NCBI GenBank assembly: GCA_020726505.1
Contig: JAHLEZ010000003.1
Span: 2,294,001-2,358,000 of the forward strand
Source: Leptodontidium sp. MPI-SDFR-AT-0119
Lineage: Eukaryota > Ascomycota > Leotiomycetes > Helotiales > Leptodontidiaceae
Direction: 5' to 3'
Length of the DNA: 64,000 nucleotides
The translations under genes and the position numbers were made by a program. The stretch's first letter is position 1, and the number at the start of each line of letters is the position of its first letter. Positions 45,697-57,650 of this stretch are shown piece after piece. The notes under the pieces are model-generated. The model had not been told where the DNA came from. It was given only the letters and a program-made list of their open reading frames with translations, and ran no database searches.

Positions 45697-47554
45697 TCAA
45701 ATACCAAACAGCGAAAGCACCTGCTCAGCCATCGGTTTGGTAAGTCCAGCAATCACATCCATTGCCGACTGTGTAGAATTGGAGTATATCAGCGCCTGCC
45801 CCAGAGGCAACACCCACGGACATGTATAATCATAATCTGCAGGATCCCCAAGATTCACCCCCGTTCTGTTCTCGTATCCCAGCCTCACGAGAGTTTTCGC
45901 TCCCGGGTCGTATTTAGGCCATCCGTATCTGGAGGAAAGTTCAGTTGATATCTCACTTATTGAAAGGTCCAGAAGGGAAGGATTGTGTACTTCTTAAGTC
46001 CCCTCTCAGGGTCTTTAACAAACGCCGCCCACGCCCCTTGTATATAAGCACCGATCTTCTCCTGAGCCGTCGTCCGTCCAGTCACATTCTGAATATCGAG
46101 ATCCATGCCAAAAACCATTGGAATCTCCGATCCATGCCACGCTCCCGAAGGCGGGGCAGTAGATAAAGCCAAGTTGGGAAAATCACCGAAATAGCGATAT
46201 CTCCAAGTAGGAACTTTTGTAGCTGAAAGGTTCGCTCGCAGAGCTGCTCCGCAGTTGAAGGCGAAGAGGTTCTGTAGTTTCCACCAGCTGCTGGAGAAGG
46301 ATTGGCCTTGTGCGCCGAAGAGGACTTGGAAGAGTCCGATTTCATTGTCATTGATGCCTATCAGGAAGGGTTTGCGGATTAATTTTCCGGCCAAGGCACG
46401 CTCAAGGTTGTTGGGAAACACCGTGATGTTGTCAACGGCTGGTCCAAACACGGGGAGGGCTGAGATGGCTTTCAGGATCGATGTTTGATTGCGGGAGCGC
46501 ATGCAGGAGAGGACTGTGGTAGAATTCGAGGGAGGGTTGCAGCCGAGAAGTGTTGCAGCGGCGAGCCAATTCGCTGCGGAATCATTTCCAGATCCGGCAA
46601 TTGCAGTGCCTGATTGTGCGATGAAGCCATTGACGATGGGGTCGTGAGTCCATGCAAACGAATAGAAGTCCACAGAACCTGCGCCTGCAGACTCTCCAAT
46701 GATGGTTATCCGTCTTGGATCTCCTCCAAAGGCTTGGATGTTATCTCGGGTCCATTCAATTGCCAGCCGCTGATCGAGAAGTCCGAGGTTGTTGGTGCTG
46801 TTTGGATTACCTGGAAACCCAAAGATATTGAGGCGGTAGCTTTTCAACACAGTCAGCGAAGCTCATATTTTCATAACAGGAGGTTCAATTACTTTATGGA
46901 AACCACAATAATATCCTGAGTGTCTGCAAGATGTTTTCCGTTATGAGCACGAATATTTGACGAGCCCGAAATGTATTCCCCGCCATGAATCCAAAGAAGA
47001 ACAGCCTTCTTCTTCTCTCCGGATTGTGGCTTTGTCCACACATTGAGTGTGAGGCAGTCTTCGTTGAAGATATCTCCTGTTTGTCCTATCATAGCATCCA
47101 ACACCTGGATCGCTGATGGGGTGAGTTTGAGGTTAGAAGAATTGGCAACTACAGCTGCAAACGACGCTCCTCCATTCGAAGGGCATGAGTGACCCTACGC
47201 GATCAGCTATGCAGATGTTTGAGAATCTGGAATAACTTACAAAATTACTACCGTTGATGGTTGCCGACGAAGTGTCGAGTGTTTGAGGTGCTGCCCATCT
47301 CAAATCGCCAAGTGGAGGTTTTGCCTGCACGATAATTAGCTTTGAACAGATTCTGCCAAGTACCATTCATATGAACAAACGTATGGAATCCCTAGGTACT
47401 CTGAAACTGAAGGTGAGTTCTTTGCAGCATGGCCTTGAACACTCCCACTCGAAGTCTGTACTGTCTGGCCGACCTCCCAATTCGAATTTCCGGAAGGAGT
47501 TGCAATAGCAGTCCACGCCAAAGCGGCAAGCGCACAAGCAAAAGCGAAAGTCAT
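45697..47554 (-). CDS. Secreted type-B carboxylesterase (lipase-like)
   Basis: CDS complement(join(45697..45928,45991..46839,46893..47194,47241..47324,47381..47554)), 546 aa; introns are 62, 53, 46 and 56 nt. The signal peptide is MTFAFACALAALAWTAIATP. Family marks are EYLGIPY-AKPPLGDLRW, EDCLTLNVW, the LLWIHGGEY oxyanion region and the nucleophile elbow GESAGAG (Ser237). Glu353 in GINDNEIGLF and His422 in GAWHGSEIP complete the expected catalytic triad. The last junction matters: an upstream donor (AA|GTACAC) gives RGLKKYGWPKY; reading on instead meets a TAA. The enzyme hydrolyses carboxylic esters outside the cell; the natural substrate is unknown. Secretion fits the neighbouring polysaccharide-degrading GH115 gene, but no cluster is implied. 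Confidence 0.9.
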
Positions 47555-48281
47555 ATTTTGAATCTTGATTGAGATTTTTTTGTTGCATTGAATTATGCAA
47601 ATCCAAAAAGAAGTAAATAAAAACGACTTGGTCTTCCATATTTGTAGTCTCTCTACATTTCAAAGCCATACCCTCTCCACGTAAACTTTCACCGCCAAGT
47701 GCAAAAAAAACCCCTTCATAGCAGGTGCGCCGACATGATGCACGTAGCCGCAGCTGTCAGATCTTTGTTACCCAAAAATACTCCCCACCATTCAGCAGTT
47801 CATGTTTGCGAGTTGACTGCTCTGGGATGGCTTCATCGCGCAACGTCTGACCGTTTTGGGATACTGACTTAGTAATACTGAACGGGATTCTTCGTGCAGG
47901 TACGATTTATTCTCCACAAGGGGTAAGAAGTAAGCTTACTATGTCATGTCATGTCTCCAAGGCTTTTAGCGCCTTGTGTATTTGGTTGGAGTTGGCTGTG
48001 TTGTGATCCTTCGGGTGCATGGTTAAGCGAGTGCTGTGCTGCCACACCCTCGGCGCAAAACTCGTCGGTATAACATCAAAGTAGTGAAAAAGAAAGTGTG
48101 CGGTGGAACTATATAGGCAAAAGGAATGGGCAGAAGATGATTACTTCTAATAAGAACACATGTTTGAAATTCAAAATCACTGCCAAAAGAAATACATCGC
48201 AAGTTGAGCAAATTTCCAACTGGGACCACTTCCAACATCTCATCCAAACCAACCCAGCTCCTTTCTCTGAAAAGTAACTTA
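47555..48281. other. Intergenic, no gene recognised
   Basis: Carboxylesterase promoter side; AT-moderate, with no coding pattern. Confidence 0.45.
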
Positions 48282-50928
48282 CTATGATACAGTCTCATTA
48301 CCCTTAGCAACCTTGTCGTGGCTCTTGAGCCAGTCCTTGCATCTCCTCTTATGGCTTCTCATATACTTCGCATGAACAGAGTCGACATAAGGCTTCTCTC
48401 GCTTGAAGATAGAGTGGCCTGCAGCATTAGTGCAGAACCAGCGATTTGCCTCCTCTTCATTGGTCATATCCTTAGTGCCGTTCTGTACCAACTCGCAGTC
48501 CTTATCTTTGCTCAATTGGATCTTGAGCCAGTTCACTGCTACACCAGGAGTTTCGCCTTTGTTGGGGAAACGGAGTGAGTTGGCGCAGAGTCCGAGGTAG
48601 CGGGTAAGAGGCTGGAAGTCATCGAGGGCCTGTGATTACCTGTTAGCATGTCGAAGGACAGGAAACAGGATGTGGTGGATGACTTACCTGGGGAATGATC
48701 TCAGTGTGGAGATACATCGGCAAGCTATCCTTTCTATACTTGTAGATCGTGGAGTTGACGCCAGCGTTCATGGCGCCAATGAAGCTTTCAGTCTCACTGG
48801 CATGCCAGTCTCCACAAATGGAAGGATAGCCCTTCCTCTCGAAGAACCGCGGCTTATTACTCACACACACCGGGAGATTGAATCCGATGCTCTTGCTTGT
48901 CGAGTTCCCAAAGCCCCATGCACCGTAGTCGGTAGGGTTGTTATGGGTGTACCTCTCATAGTTCTCGAATGATTCCGTGAGGAACTTCTGTCGTGTGAAG
49001 TTGAACCGGTTGCCGGCGAAGGTCTCGAACTTTTTGGCAGCTACCATAGGGATATCGTGCTGGTGCAGGTCGGAGAAGTACCATCTCCTCGAGTCGCACA
49101 TGAACTGAGGATCCGTGTCGTCATGTGGACAGAAGACTGAGAGATCTTTTCCCTTGGCTGCGCTCTCTGCCTTCTTACAGTGAGCTGCTGCGTCCTCTTT
49201 GTAACCGCATTTGATATAGTTGAAGTCGGTCGTCAAGGTGTCTGTAATCAAACTTTTGATTACGGCCGTCTTGATCTCTCTGTAGACGAATTAGCCTCGT
49301 ATGAAACCAGATAGTTAGAAGGATACTCACTCTTCCATATCGGAAATATCTCTCATATCCTCCAGTACAGAGCCTGGACCGGCCCAGTCTCGAGTCTTCA
49401 GCCACATGGCTGTGCTAGATGGCTGCCCGGGCGCTGGAAGGAAGCCTTGGTAGAGGGCTTTGAACATTGCCTGCCTCTGCTTTCGACCAGACTCGAAAAC
49501 ACTACTGAGTCTAGCAGCCAAGTTATCTCTGTTCCCGGCATTGTTGTCAACAAAGTCTCCCTCGAACTCGGAGCACATAGTTCCGTGGCCTATACCAGGA
49601 CCGATGAACTGGTTGTTGAAGTTATAAACCCGTTTCAGGTCGTTGTAAGCCATCATCTCCATGTATCCAAAGTTGTACATAACGACATTGCTCCACATGA
49701 TGTTCCGAGCGTATCCGGTATCTTTGACCCGCTGGTCGAGTGGCCCATAGGTGGTCAAGAAGCTCATCTTACCCACATTTGCCCGGGCCTTTTCGATTGA
49801 TCCCTTGAGCTCTGCGATCTTCGACTGCATGGTTTGAATCACAGTATCCTCCACAGCGGACTGTACTGCGGTTTCGAGAGCCCCTAACTCAGCTATCATG
49901 GCTCGAGCTTCTACGGAAAGAACTCCCATTTCAGGGCCAAGGAAACCCACCAGGACCACCTGGGCCAATTGAATTCCCAGGTTGACCATCATATTGACAA
50001 AAGTGTGTAACTGGTCACACTTCATTTTCTTGGCAGCGTCAACCTGAAGAGTGAAGGTTGAAATTATCTCGGGGACCATACCAATCAGACAGGTGTGGGT
50101 GCGATCATAGGCCTCCTGCGGAATATTGTTAGCAGACTATTCAAGTCGTTGTAAGCTTCGTTATAGACAGGGACACCGAAGTCCAATGACAGTGAGATTG
50201 TTGGGCCACAGTAACGGCGGCTTCGTCATGAAAGTGCTATTCTAAAGTTGGAAGGCTTCAAGTGTTCACAAGCCAGCAAGCGACAGCTAAATAACAAAAC
50301 ACAACAACAAAAAGGTGGGGGGGGGGGGGAAACTCACATCAATAGCCCTAACATAATCATGCGCAATAGCAAACCTATTCAGGGTAAAAAACACCCTCCT
50401 CACTAGCGGTCTATTCTCCGTACCAGGCCACATCCTCTGGAGATCACCCAACGAGGGATAATTGACACACGCTCCAAACGTAAGATCACATTCAAAGTTA
50501 TACGTCTGCGCGAAGTCCTTCGCGAAGAGCTTCCACTCCCCGAGCTCGGCCCACTCGGTGTCGTTTTGCCGGAGGATAGTCCATGCCGCGTACCAGTCGT
50601 CGGCGCGGGAGAGGAGGATGTTGGATGATGAGAAGCGGAAGTAGTCGATGTCTTCGATCTCGGGCTGGTCGAGATCGGTCCAGTTTCCCTTTAGGGCGAT
50701 GTGTGGTTTTTGGATTTTGAGGTTGCAAGAGCTGCCGTCTCGTTTGCAGAATGTGGAGGTGGTGTTTGTATAGGCTAGGGAAGGTGAATTTCCTGAAATT
50801 GTTCTGTTTCCGATGATGGTTGTGTTGGAGAAGAATGTGCCGTTTGTGCTTTGAGATTCGGCAGGGGCTGCTCCGGCACAGAATGCCAGGATGAGTTCTG
50901 CCAGGATGGCAGTCATTGGGAAACGCAT
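48282..50928 (-). CDS. Large secreted protein of unknown function
   Basis: Proposed CDS complement(join(48282..48629,48688..49279,49331..50115,50338..50928)), 771 aa. Introns of 58 and 51 nt are typical; the first, 222 nt, is long and contains a G13 run. The protein starts with a signal peptide (MRFPMTAILAELILAFCAGA). A stretch with several N-glycosylation sequons follows (NGT, NTT, NRT, NTT, NWT). A mid-region with Gly/Ala-rich helices (about 215-290) and a coiled coil comes next, then a Cys-rich C-terminal half with many aromatic residues. Features include WYAAW, FECDLTFGACVNYP, GPGIGHGTMCSEFEGDF and ICGDWHASETESF. At least 12 Cys suggest disulphides and export. I do not recognise the family. 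Similar long secreted proteins of unknown role are common in plant-associated ascomycetes; no enzyme motif was seen. Confidence 0.75.
50317..50329 (+). repeat. G13 homopolymer in intron
   Basis: Thirteen consecutive G (C on the coding strand), starting about 8 nt downstream of the GTGAGT donor of the first intron of the secreted-protein gene. Such a tract is prone to length variation. Confidence 0.95.
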
Positions 50929-51348
50929 CGTGAGAATGCGAGAGGGAGCTGTATATTGAAAGTATGTTGTTTGATATTATTAGTGAGGGTTTGGAGGAAG
51001 TTTTTGAAGTCGCGGAAAGGGGTGAAGATGTTTGTGGGTGATGGATTTAAATAAGAGAAAAGGTTGGGTGGATGAAATATATTTCAATTTCGACCAGTCT
51101 AAATGTCAAGAGTAGTAGGCTGGCCTAGACACGGAGAAAGCACAACCTACTCGCGTCAATCTACTAGAGGATAATACAAAAATATAGCTAGCGTCCAATT
51201 GAACTACTGAAAGTCAATCACTTACCTAGGCTAGTGTACCATATTTGCGGGAGGCCATTGGCTAAGCGAGTACAACTACATAGACCTGGCTGCATTTCAA
51301 ATTCTTTTGTCTTTTGATAATTCAACGCTACGCTACTTAACATAATCA
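50929..51348. other. Intergenic, no gene recognised
   Basis: Promoter of the secreted-protein gene and 3' flank of gamma-adaptin. No coding pattern. Confidence 0.5.
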
Positions 51349-54044
51349 TCATCTCGGTTCTGACCAGTCCACTTGATCCGTGATCTGTCCAGAAGATGGG
51401 TGCGAGTATGCAATCTTCAATCGCAAGCGGAGTGGAGGCTAGAGAGGTTAGCGTGTGGAAATATCAGGTAGTTCTCTGGTTCACTTACTCCTTTACTACC
51501 GGTAATTCTCATGGTCTGCGTCGCTTCTGATCCCGGCGCTAATTCAGCGTTCGACATCGCATTTAATTGCAGCTTTTGCGTCTTTGGAACTGCGGCCTGT
51601 AGGGCAACATTCGAAACTGATTGGTGCATGGAGGTGTTTCTGAAGCGCGCCATCACTTGTATCGTACCCTCTGAATTACGTTGCAATTGCAAAGTGATGT
51701 TGAGATCGTTTTTGTCGTAGCAAGGATGGGCAGGAATGCTCGCAGGTGCTGCTTGAGGTGGTGGTGATGACATGCCGGAAAAGAGATCATTAGATGTAGG
51801 TGCTGCAGCAGCTGGCGGGTTCGATGGGCCAGAACTGTCGAAGAGATCCATGATTGAGCTCATATTTGATTGTTGAGGGGCTGGCGAGTTCGATGGCGGT
51901 GAGTTGCTTCCGCCAAGAATATCGGCTAGAAGGTCTGCGTTGTTTTGAGAACCGTTTGCACCCAAATCTGCTGCAGGCATGCTACCATCGCCCATGAGGT
52001 CAAACAGTAGGTCTTGCTCAGCGGGCTTGACCACTTTGGACTTCCTGTTAGTGGCTTTGCTTGGTTTCTTCGTGGCCTCACCCAAAACTCTGGATTCCTC
52101 CTTGATTTGAGGTGGCGGCATCTTCTCCAAGACGCCCTTCCTGATACTATCGTAGCCGAACAAGTTCCCGTACTCCACAGCTCGCTGCTGCACTTCGACA
52201 TCCAGACTTGCAGAATTGCTCTGTAGTATCCTTCTAATTCTGTCGATCTGTGCAGGGTCCGTAAAGCGAGTTGTCAGCTTCATCAATGACGTGACGATAT
52301 ATTCCGTGGCAATCTGCGTGGCGTAGCTGCTGTTCAAAATTGTTGAGAACAGATCGACAACCTCGTTTTGTTTGACCTCTTGCACCAACTCTTCATCTTC
52401 ATATTGTCCGCCTTTCAATAGAGCATCACCATACTCCCCAATACACCAAGCCCCGGCCAGTGTCAAACTCTCCTGGGTAATATCCTTTTTCAGACCGGCA
52501 TACAGCTTCTGCACGGCGTATGTCTGCAATTCTGGAGTCGTTGCAATGAGTCTGATGAATGACGACAAAATCTGCTCTTTCACGTAGTTTCCTGCAAGGG
52601 ACAAAACTCTCAACATTGTATCGACATGCCATCGCTTGTTGGGCGAAAATCTATCTGCGGCTATACCAATCTGACTCGTCATGATTGGCTTGAACTCATT
52701 GTCTGCAACTTCCAAGAAGGCAAGGAGTTCTCGGATCAACAATCGAACGTTGCCTTCGTTGATGAGAGTAAAACTCAAGTCGAGTGCTCGTCTCCTGATA
52801 CTGATATCGGGATCACGGAGACATTCGAGGATCGTATTTCGATGTCGCTGGACAGCATTTGGTTCAACCGCCACAACCTTAATCAGGGTATTCAGAGCAA
52901 CATATCGAATGTTGTTATCCCGGTTCGAGAGGAACTTGCCCAGAATATTGACACCGAGAACTCTGAGCCCAGAATCCGCCTCGATATCCAGAATAGTCAG
53001 AACTGCTTCGTAAAGAATCGAATTCCCTACGTTCTTCGACGAGTCGGTGTTGGTGGCAACTTGGGCCAATATGTCGTTGATCTGTTCGCTAGTTTGTGGA
53101 TCTCCTCGGCCCAAGACTCGTAACAACTGCAGGATTCTGACTTGGAGGAAGGGATCGGTAATACCAGTAACATCGTGTTCCGGGGCATATCCTGAGCTAG
53201 AAAGTGCCTTCAGAGTCCGTACCAGGCCACCAGTAAACGGTCTGAACTTCTCCACGATACCCTCATCTCCGCCTTCAGCTTCATCCGCCTCGCAAAGACT
53301 TGTAACCAATGTCAATCCACACAACAGAACGCCGTGGTTTCGATCAGAGAGCAGGGTTGCTGCCTTCTCTAAGAAATGTTCTTGGAGATCCGGCACCTTC
53401 CTACATATCCGCATGGCGCAAAGTGCAGCTTTCCTTCGAATGTATGGGTTCGCGGTTGAGAGGAGGGTTTCGATTTCGGGGAATAGATCTCTTGACATTT
53501 CCACTGAAGCAATATTTCCGAGAGTACAGAGGGCAAGTCCAACGATGTATTGGTTGGAGTGGTTCAAGTCACTGTTCCCTGATTAGCAGGATCCTCACTG
53601 CATTTCAGGATTCCAAGTATACTTCTTCAGGGAGTTGGTGACCAAAGTAAGAACCTCCTGATTCTCATCCAGCAACAACATTGTGCCCAAGTAACCTAAA
53701 CGTTTGTCTGCGAATCGAGGTGAAGCCAGAAGCTTGAGACATTCTATCTGGCCAAAATGTGTCCGCTCCCCGAGCGTGAAGAGATATAGCAGCTTGGCTA
53801 CATTGTTCCGTCTGCACACATCAGTGGCTGCCTTCACCGTTGGCGGCAGTTATCCTCCTACCTGACATTGGAATCACCACTCTCTTCCCTGAAACTTGCC
53901 CGGATTGCCGCGCTCTCCTTCTGCACAACTGCGCGCTCGTCTGCAATGGTCTTGGAGGCTCGCACATTGCGGATGAATTGCTTTACTATGCGCAGTCAGT
54001 CTTGAACAGGGTGGAGGGGTATCATTTGCCTTACAGGAGGACAT
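51349..54044 (-). CDS. apl4: AP-1 clathrin adaptor gamma subunit (gamma-adaptin)
   Basis: CDS complement(join(51349..51438,51489..53571,53623..53811,53862..53985,54035..54044)), 831 aa; introns are 50, 51, 50 and 49 nt. The first coding exon is only 10 nt (ATGTCCTCCT). Splicing gives [27 protein letters not shown], the standard gamma-adaptin start. Residues to about 560 are the HEAT-like adaptin trunk ([56 protein letters not shown]). A Ser/Pro/Gln hinge with DLLFDL and LLADIL motifs (clathrin-box-like) follows, then the C-terminal ear, spliced at [13 protein letters not shown] and ending VDWSEPR. AP-1 sorts cargo between the trans-Golgi network and endosomes. Without the last intron the ear would end at a spurious TGA. 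Confidence 0.96.
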
Positions 54045-55021
54045 ATTGGCGGTCTAAGGCCCGCAATGGGGCAGATAGTCGGCTTCTGCCAAATTGAGCA
54101 AGGAGAATACAAGTCGCCTTGTAGAATGGAAAGGCGCCGAGTCGCAAGTGGTCTTGTGTGTGTGGATTTGGCAGGATGTTGAGTCTTGACTGTTGACAGC
54201 AGTTCGTTAAACAAATGCACCTGAAATGGCTGCCCAAGGAGCAGGTCCAGCCTTAGCTCTACTAGCGCCTGGATAATGAGGCAGGGTTGCAGGTGCTTCA
54301 ACTTCCATCCACCGCAAAGGGCATGGCATAGGCATAACCTAGAACATCCATGGGAATAGGACTTCTGAATGTCACGAAACTATACAACGACATTGAACGC
54401 GTTCCAAACATTTACTTAAACATTGACTAAAATCTATAAATCTCTTTACAAATCCCAAACATCAAGATCTCCAGCCAGTAGCCAGGGCGCGCACAAATCC
54501 ATCCATCCTGCCCGACGCCGACTTGCCAAACAGGGTTTCGACGGCTTTCATGAGCCTTGGCTGCAGCCAATAGAAGTCGCCGATGATGGCTGTGGCTTGA
54601 GAGCCGCACCTATGTTTTGCTCCAGATAAATACCTGGCTGGATAGCCTCGCCTGGCACTGTTCAGACATCACCGAATGTAGGATGCTTGCATGGTAAATC
54701 CTCCCTCAGCATTGGCATCGGCATCGGCATTCTCATATCATCTTTCTTTTCCTCTTTCTTCATTGACCAGTCTCTTTTTCCAATACAAAAACCAAGGGAA
54801 CCAGTTTGGCTATGGATCCTTAATCTGTCTTGTTGTACCGTTCGATACACTCTTCTCCCGTTTTTTCCACGCCCAAACCAAACCGCAAAGCCGTTTCAAC
54901 CTCCTACAACGACTTGGACATTTCTCTTACCAGCAGTAGGAATTGAGACTACAACGAGACAATCAGTAACCTTGAATCCATAACAAGCCGAGAGCGCTCA
55001 ATCCCAACAATTATCTTCAAG
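54045..55021. other. Divergent promoter interval, no gene recognised
   Basis: The interval separates apl4 (minus) from the sterol acyltransferase (plus). It contains GGCATC-type repeats at about 54710-54735. No coding pattern was recognised. Confidence 0.5.
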
Positions 55022-56844
55022 ATGTCAACATCCGCAGATATCATGACCAATGGGAACGGCCATCATGATCATATCCTACGTCCGCGAGCCATGAAACCGG
55101 GCAATCCGGCTGTTCTGAGAACCCTGAGTGAAGAGCGCCTCACAGTTTCCAGCACGAGAGATGGAGTTCAAAATGAAAACGCGTCTGGCCAAACGAGGTA
55201 TGTACATACCCCCTATCCATACCATTGTCTTTTCTGACCTCTCCAGTGGGCGCTCTACACCAGTACCAGCAGACGCCCCTCCCTCCGTACAATCCATCTC
55301 CTCAGCGCGCAAGCAGGTCAGAGCCCAGCAACGGCGCAGACTGTTTCCTACAATTGAATATGCCTCGAGAGTTTCACATTTCGATCCCAATAGCGATTAT
55401 CGAGACTTTCAAGGCTTCTATATCCTCTTCTGGATTGCGCTCACTATAATGGCTACGACAACGATGCTACGCAATATCAAAGACACCGGATATCCTATGA
55501 GGGTGGAGATCTGGGGGCTATTTACGGTTAAAGTTTGGGAACTTGCTTTGGCAGATGGATTAATGGTCTTCACCACTGCCCTGAGTCTGCCACTACACAG
55601 GCTGTTCAGAAGCCGGACTGGAAAGTCTCTTGGATTAGGGTGGGTAGGAGGTGGAATGGCTGTGCAAAGTATTTATCAGGCTATCTGGTTCTCCGTCTGG
55701 GTCGCGTAGGTACTTCCAATGATGGCTCAGACCCTGGCTAATAGGCCCTCAGAATACCCTTCCTTCGCGAATGGACATGGACAGCCCAAGTGTTTTTGAT
55801 CCTACACACATTTGTGCTGCTCATGAAAATGCACTCCTACTCTTTTTATAACGGCCACCTGAGCGAAACAGAACGACGACTGCAAGCTCTCGATGAGCCA
55901 TCTACAGCTTCAAAAGCACCGGCGTATCAATATCCAAGTGCTGGGCATACGCCGACTTCTGAAGAAAGACTGCAGAAAGACGCAGACGAGAAGACGGAAT
56001 TGGCTCGTCTGCGAGAAGATCTCGCAATAGAACTTACATCTCCTATGGGATCAGTCACCTACCCGAAGAACCTGACGTGGGGAAACTATGTCGATTATAT
56101 TTGCTGTCCCACGCTTTGCTATGAACTAGAGTATCCTCGAACAGACGGCATTGTTTGGTCACAGCTGGGATATAAGGTGCTCGCAGTGTTTGGCGTTATT
56201 TTCCTGCTTACCATCACATCAGAGGAGTTCATCCTTCCCGTGATGACCGAATCAGCAATCCGCCTCGAAACCGTCAATTCATTCTCAGAAACGGCCCTCA
56301 TCCTCGCAGAATCTATTTCCATGCTGTTGTTCCCTTTCATGATCACATTCCTTCTAGTTTTCCTTGTCATATTCGAATACGTTCTCGGCGCCTGTGCAGA
56401 AATCACCTGTAAGCCATCCCTGCTCTGCACCCTTCTCCATTCTACAACCCAGCTAACCAAACATCCCAAGGCTTTGCAGACAGACACTTCTATTCAGACT
56501 GGTGGAACAGCACCGACTGGCTCGAGTTCTCCCGCGAATGGAACATCCCCGTACACCACTTCTTCCGACGACACGTCTACAGTGCGTCTCGTCCACACAT
56601 CGGGCGACCCTTAGCAACACTCATCACCTTCCTCATCAGCGCCATCGGGCACGAGATAGTACTAGCCTGCATCACCAAGAAGATCCGCGGCTACGGATTC
56701 GTTGCTCAGATGAGCCAGCTTCCCATCGTGATGCTACAGAGGACGAGGTGGATCAAGGGGAAACAGGTCCTGAATAATGTCTGTTTCTGGTGCTCGATGA
56801 TCCTGGGTTTGAGCATGATCTGCTCGTTATATGTTCTCATTTAG
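55022..56844 (+). CDS. Sterol O-acyltransferase (ARE1/ARE2-type ACAT, MBOAT)
   Basis: CDS join(55022..55197,55247..55705,55753..56408,56471..56844), 554 aa; introns are 49, 47 and 62 nt. The second intron uses a GC|GTAGGT donor and the second of two nearby acceptors, giving VWVA-IPFLREWTWTAQVF. The N-terminus is polar and disordered (about 105 residues). Multiple membrane helices follow. Family motifs are FYSDWWNST (the ACAT FYxDWWN signature), EFSREWNIPVHHFFRRHVY and the ISAIGHEIVLA helix with the catalytic histidine. The enzyme sits in the ER and transfers fatty acyl groups from acyl-CoA to ergosterol and related sterols to make steryl esters for lipid droplets. The ATG at 55022 is the first in the frame. 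Confidence 0.93.
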
Positions 56845-56956
56845 ACCGCGTGCGGTGCTTGTACATTACCCCTACTGTTTTATACATCCTTACTCTAGAT
56901 ACCCGATGTACGATGCATATTCAAATACAAGCAGCGTGAGCAAAATTAATCATATA

Positions 56957-57395
56957 AATCAATTAATATTTGATTAATTTGATTTGATTTGATTTGATTT
57001 TGATTAATTAATCTAGATTAATCTAGATTAATCTGATTAATGACTTTTTTATTTAAATATTTATATATAATATAAAAATAGATTAAATAAGCGAGTACTT
57101 TAATAAATAAAGAATGAATTAAAGAATAATCAACTTATAAACTACTTAATTAAATAAATAATAAACTAACTAAATTAAATAAAGTATGTTTCTTACTCTA
57201 TTTGGGTTAAGCGAGGCTCTCTAGATTAACCGAGACTCTTAGACTTTAACTGATTCTATTATTAGTACATACTAACCCTCTTTAAGTTTAGTTTTATAAT
57301 CTAGTCCTAATTAGGATGCGGCTCTTATATTAATCAAATTAATCAATTAATGCTTGATTAATTTGATTTGATTTGATTTGATTATAATTAATCAA
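56957..57395 (+). repeat. Paired AT-rich direct repeat flanking a ~330-bp block
   Basis: Two near-identical copies (56957-57012 and 57341-57395) share the pattern ATCAATTAAT-x-TTGATTAATTTGATTTGATTTG. They are 384 bp apart and in direct orientation. Copy A runs on into a GATTAATCTA tandem repeat. The block between them is AT-rich without coding sign. It could be a relic flanked by duplicated sequence or simply a local minisatellite. Confidence 0.7.
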
Positions 57396-57401
57396 GATTT
57401 T

Positions 57402-57650
57402 TGTGACGCTTGCCCTAAAAAGACGGCAATCACGTGTAACTGACGCCTCACATATTAACACAAGAGACATATAACGATACTAAGCATTAACTTAGAATCT
57501 ACAATTATAGAGGAAAGAAGGTAGGGAAAGAAGAGGTCTATATACAAGAGATTAGTATGTCTAGTACTATAGTAATCTCGGTACGTCCCGATCAGGCAGT
57601 ACTAAGTGGAGCTAGTAGAAATAAGGCTCTAGACAGCGACAGTCGTCACA
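57402..57650 (-). repeat. 3' LTR of Ty3/gypsy element
   Basis: A 249-bp segment with perfect 7-bp inverted ends TGTGACG...CGTCACA, so it begins TG and ends CA. On the minus strand it directly follows a polypurine tract (G8 at 57654-57661, preceded by CCAGA) and lies about 290 bp 3' of the gypsy polyprotein stop. These are the marks of a 3' LTR. The 5 bp to the left are ATTTT; the matching 5' LTR is not in the window. Confidence 0.82.

Noticed and set aside
45929..45991. Apparent TAA ending the carboxylesterase exon at WTFQ
   Set aside because: Resolved by an upstream donor at 45990 that gives a 62-nt intron and the expected KKYGWPKY junction; the gene is intact.
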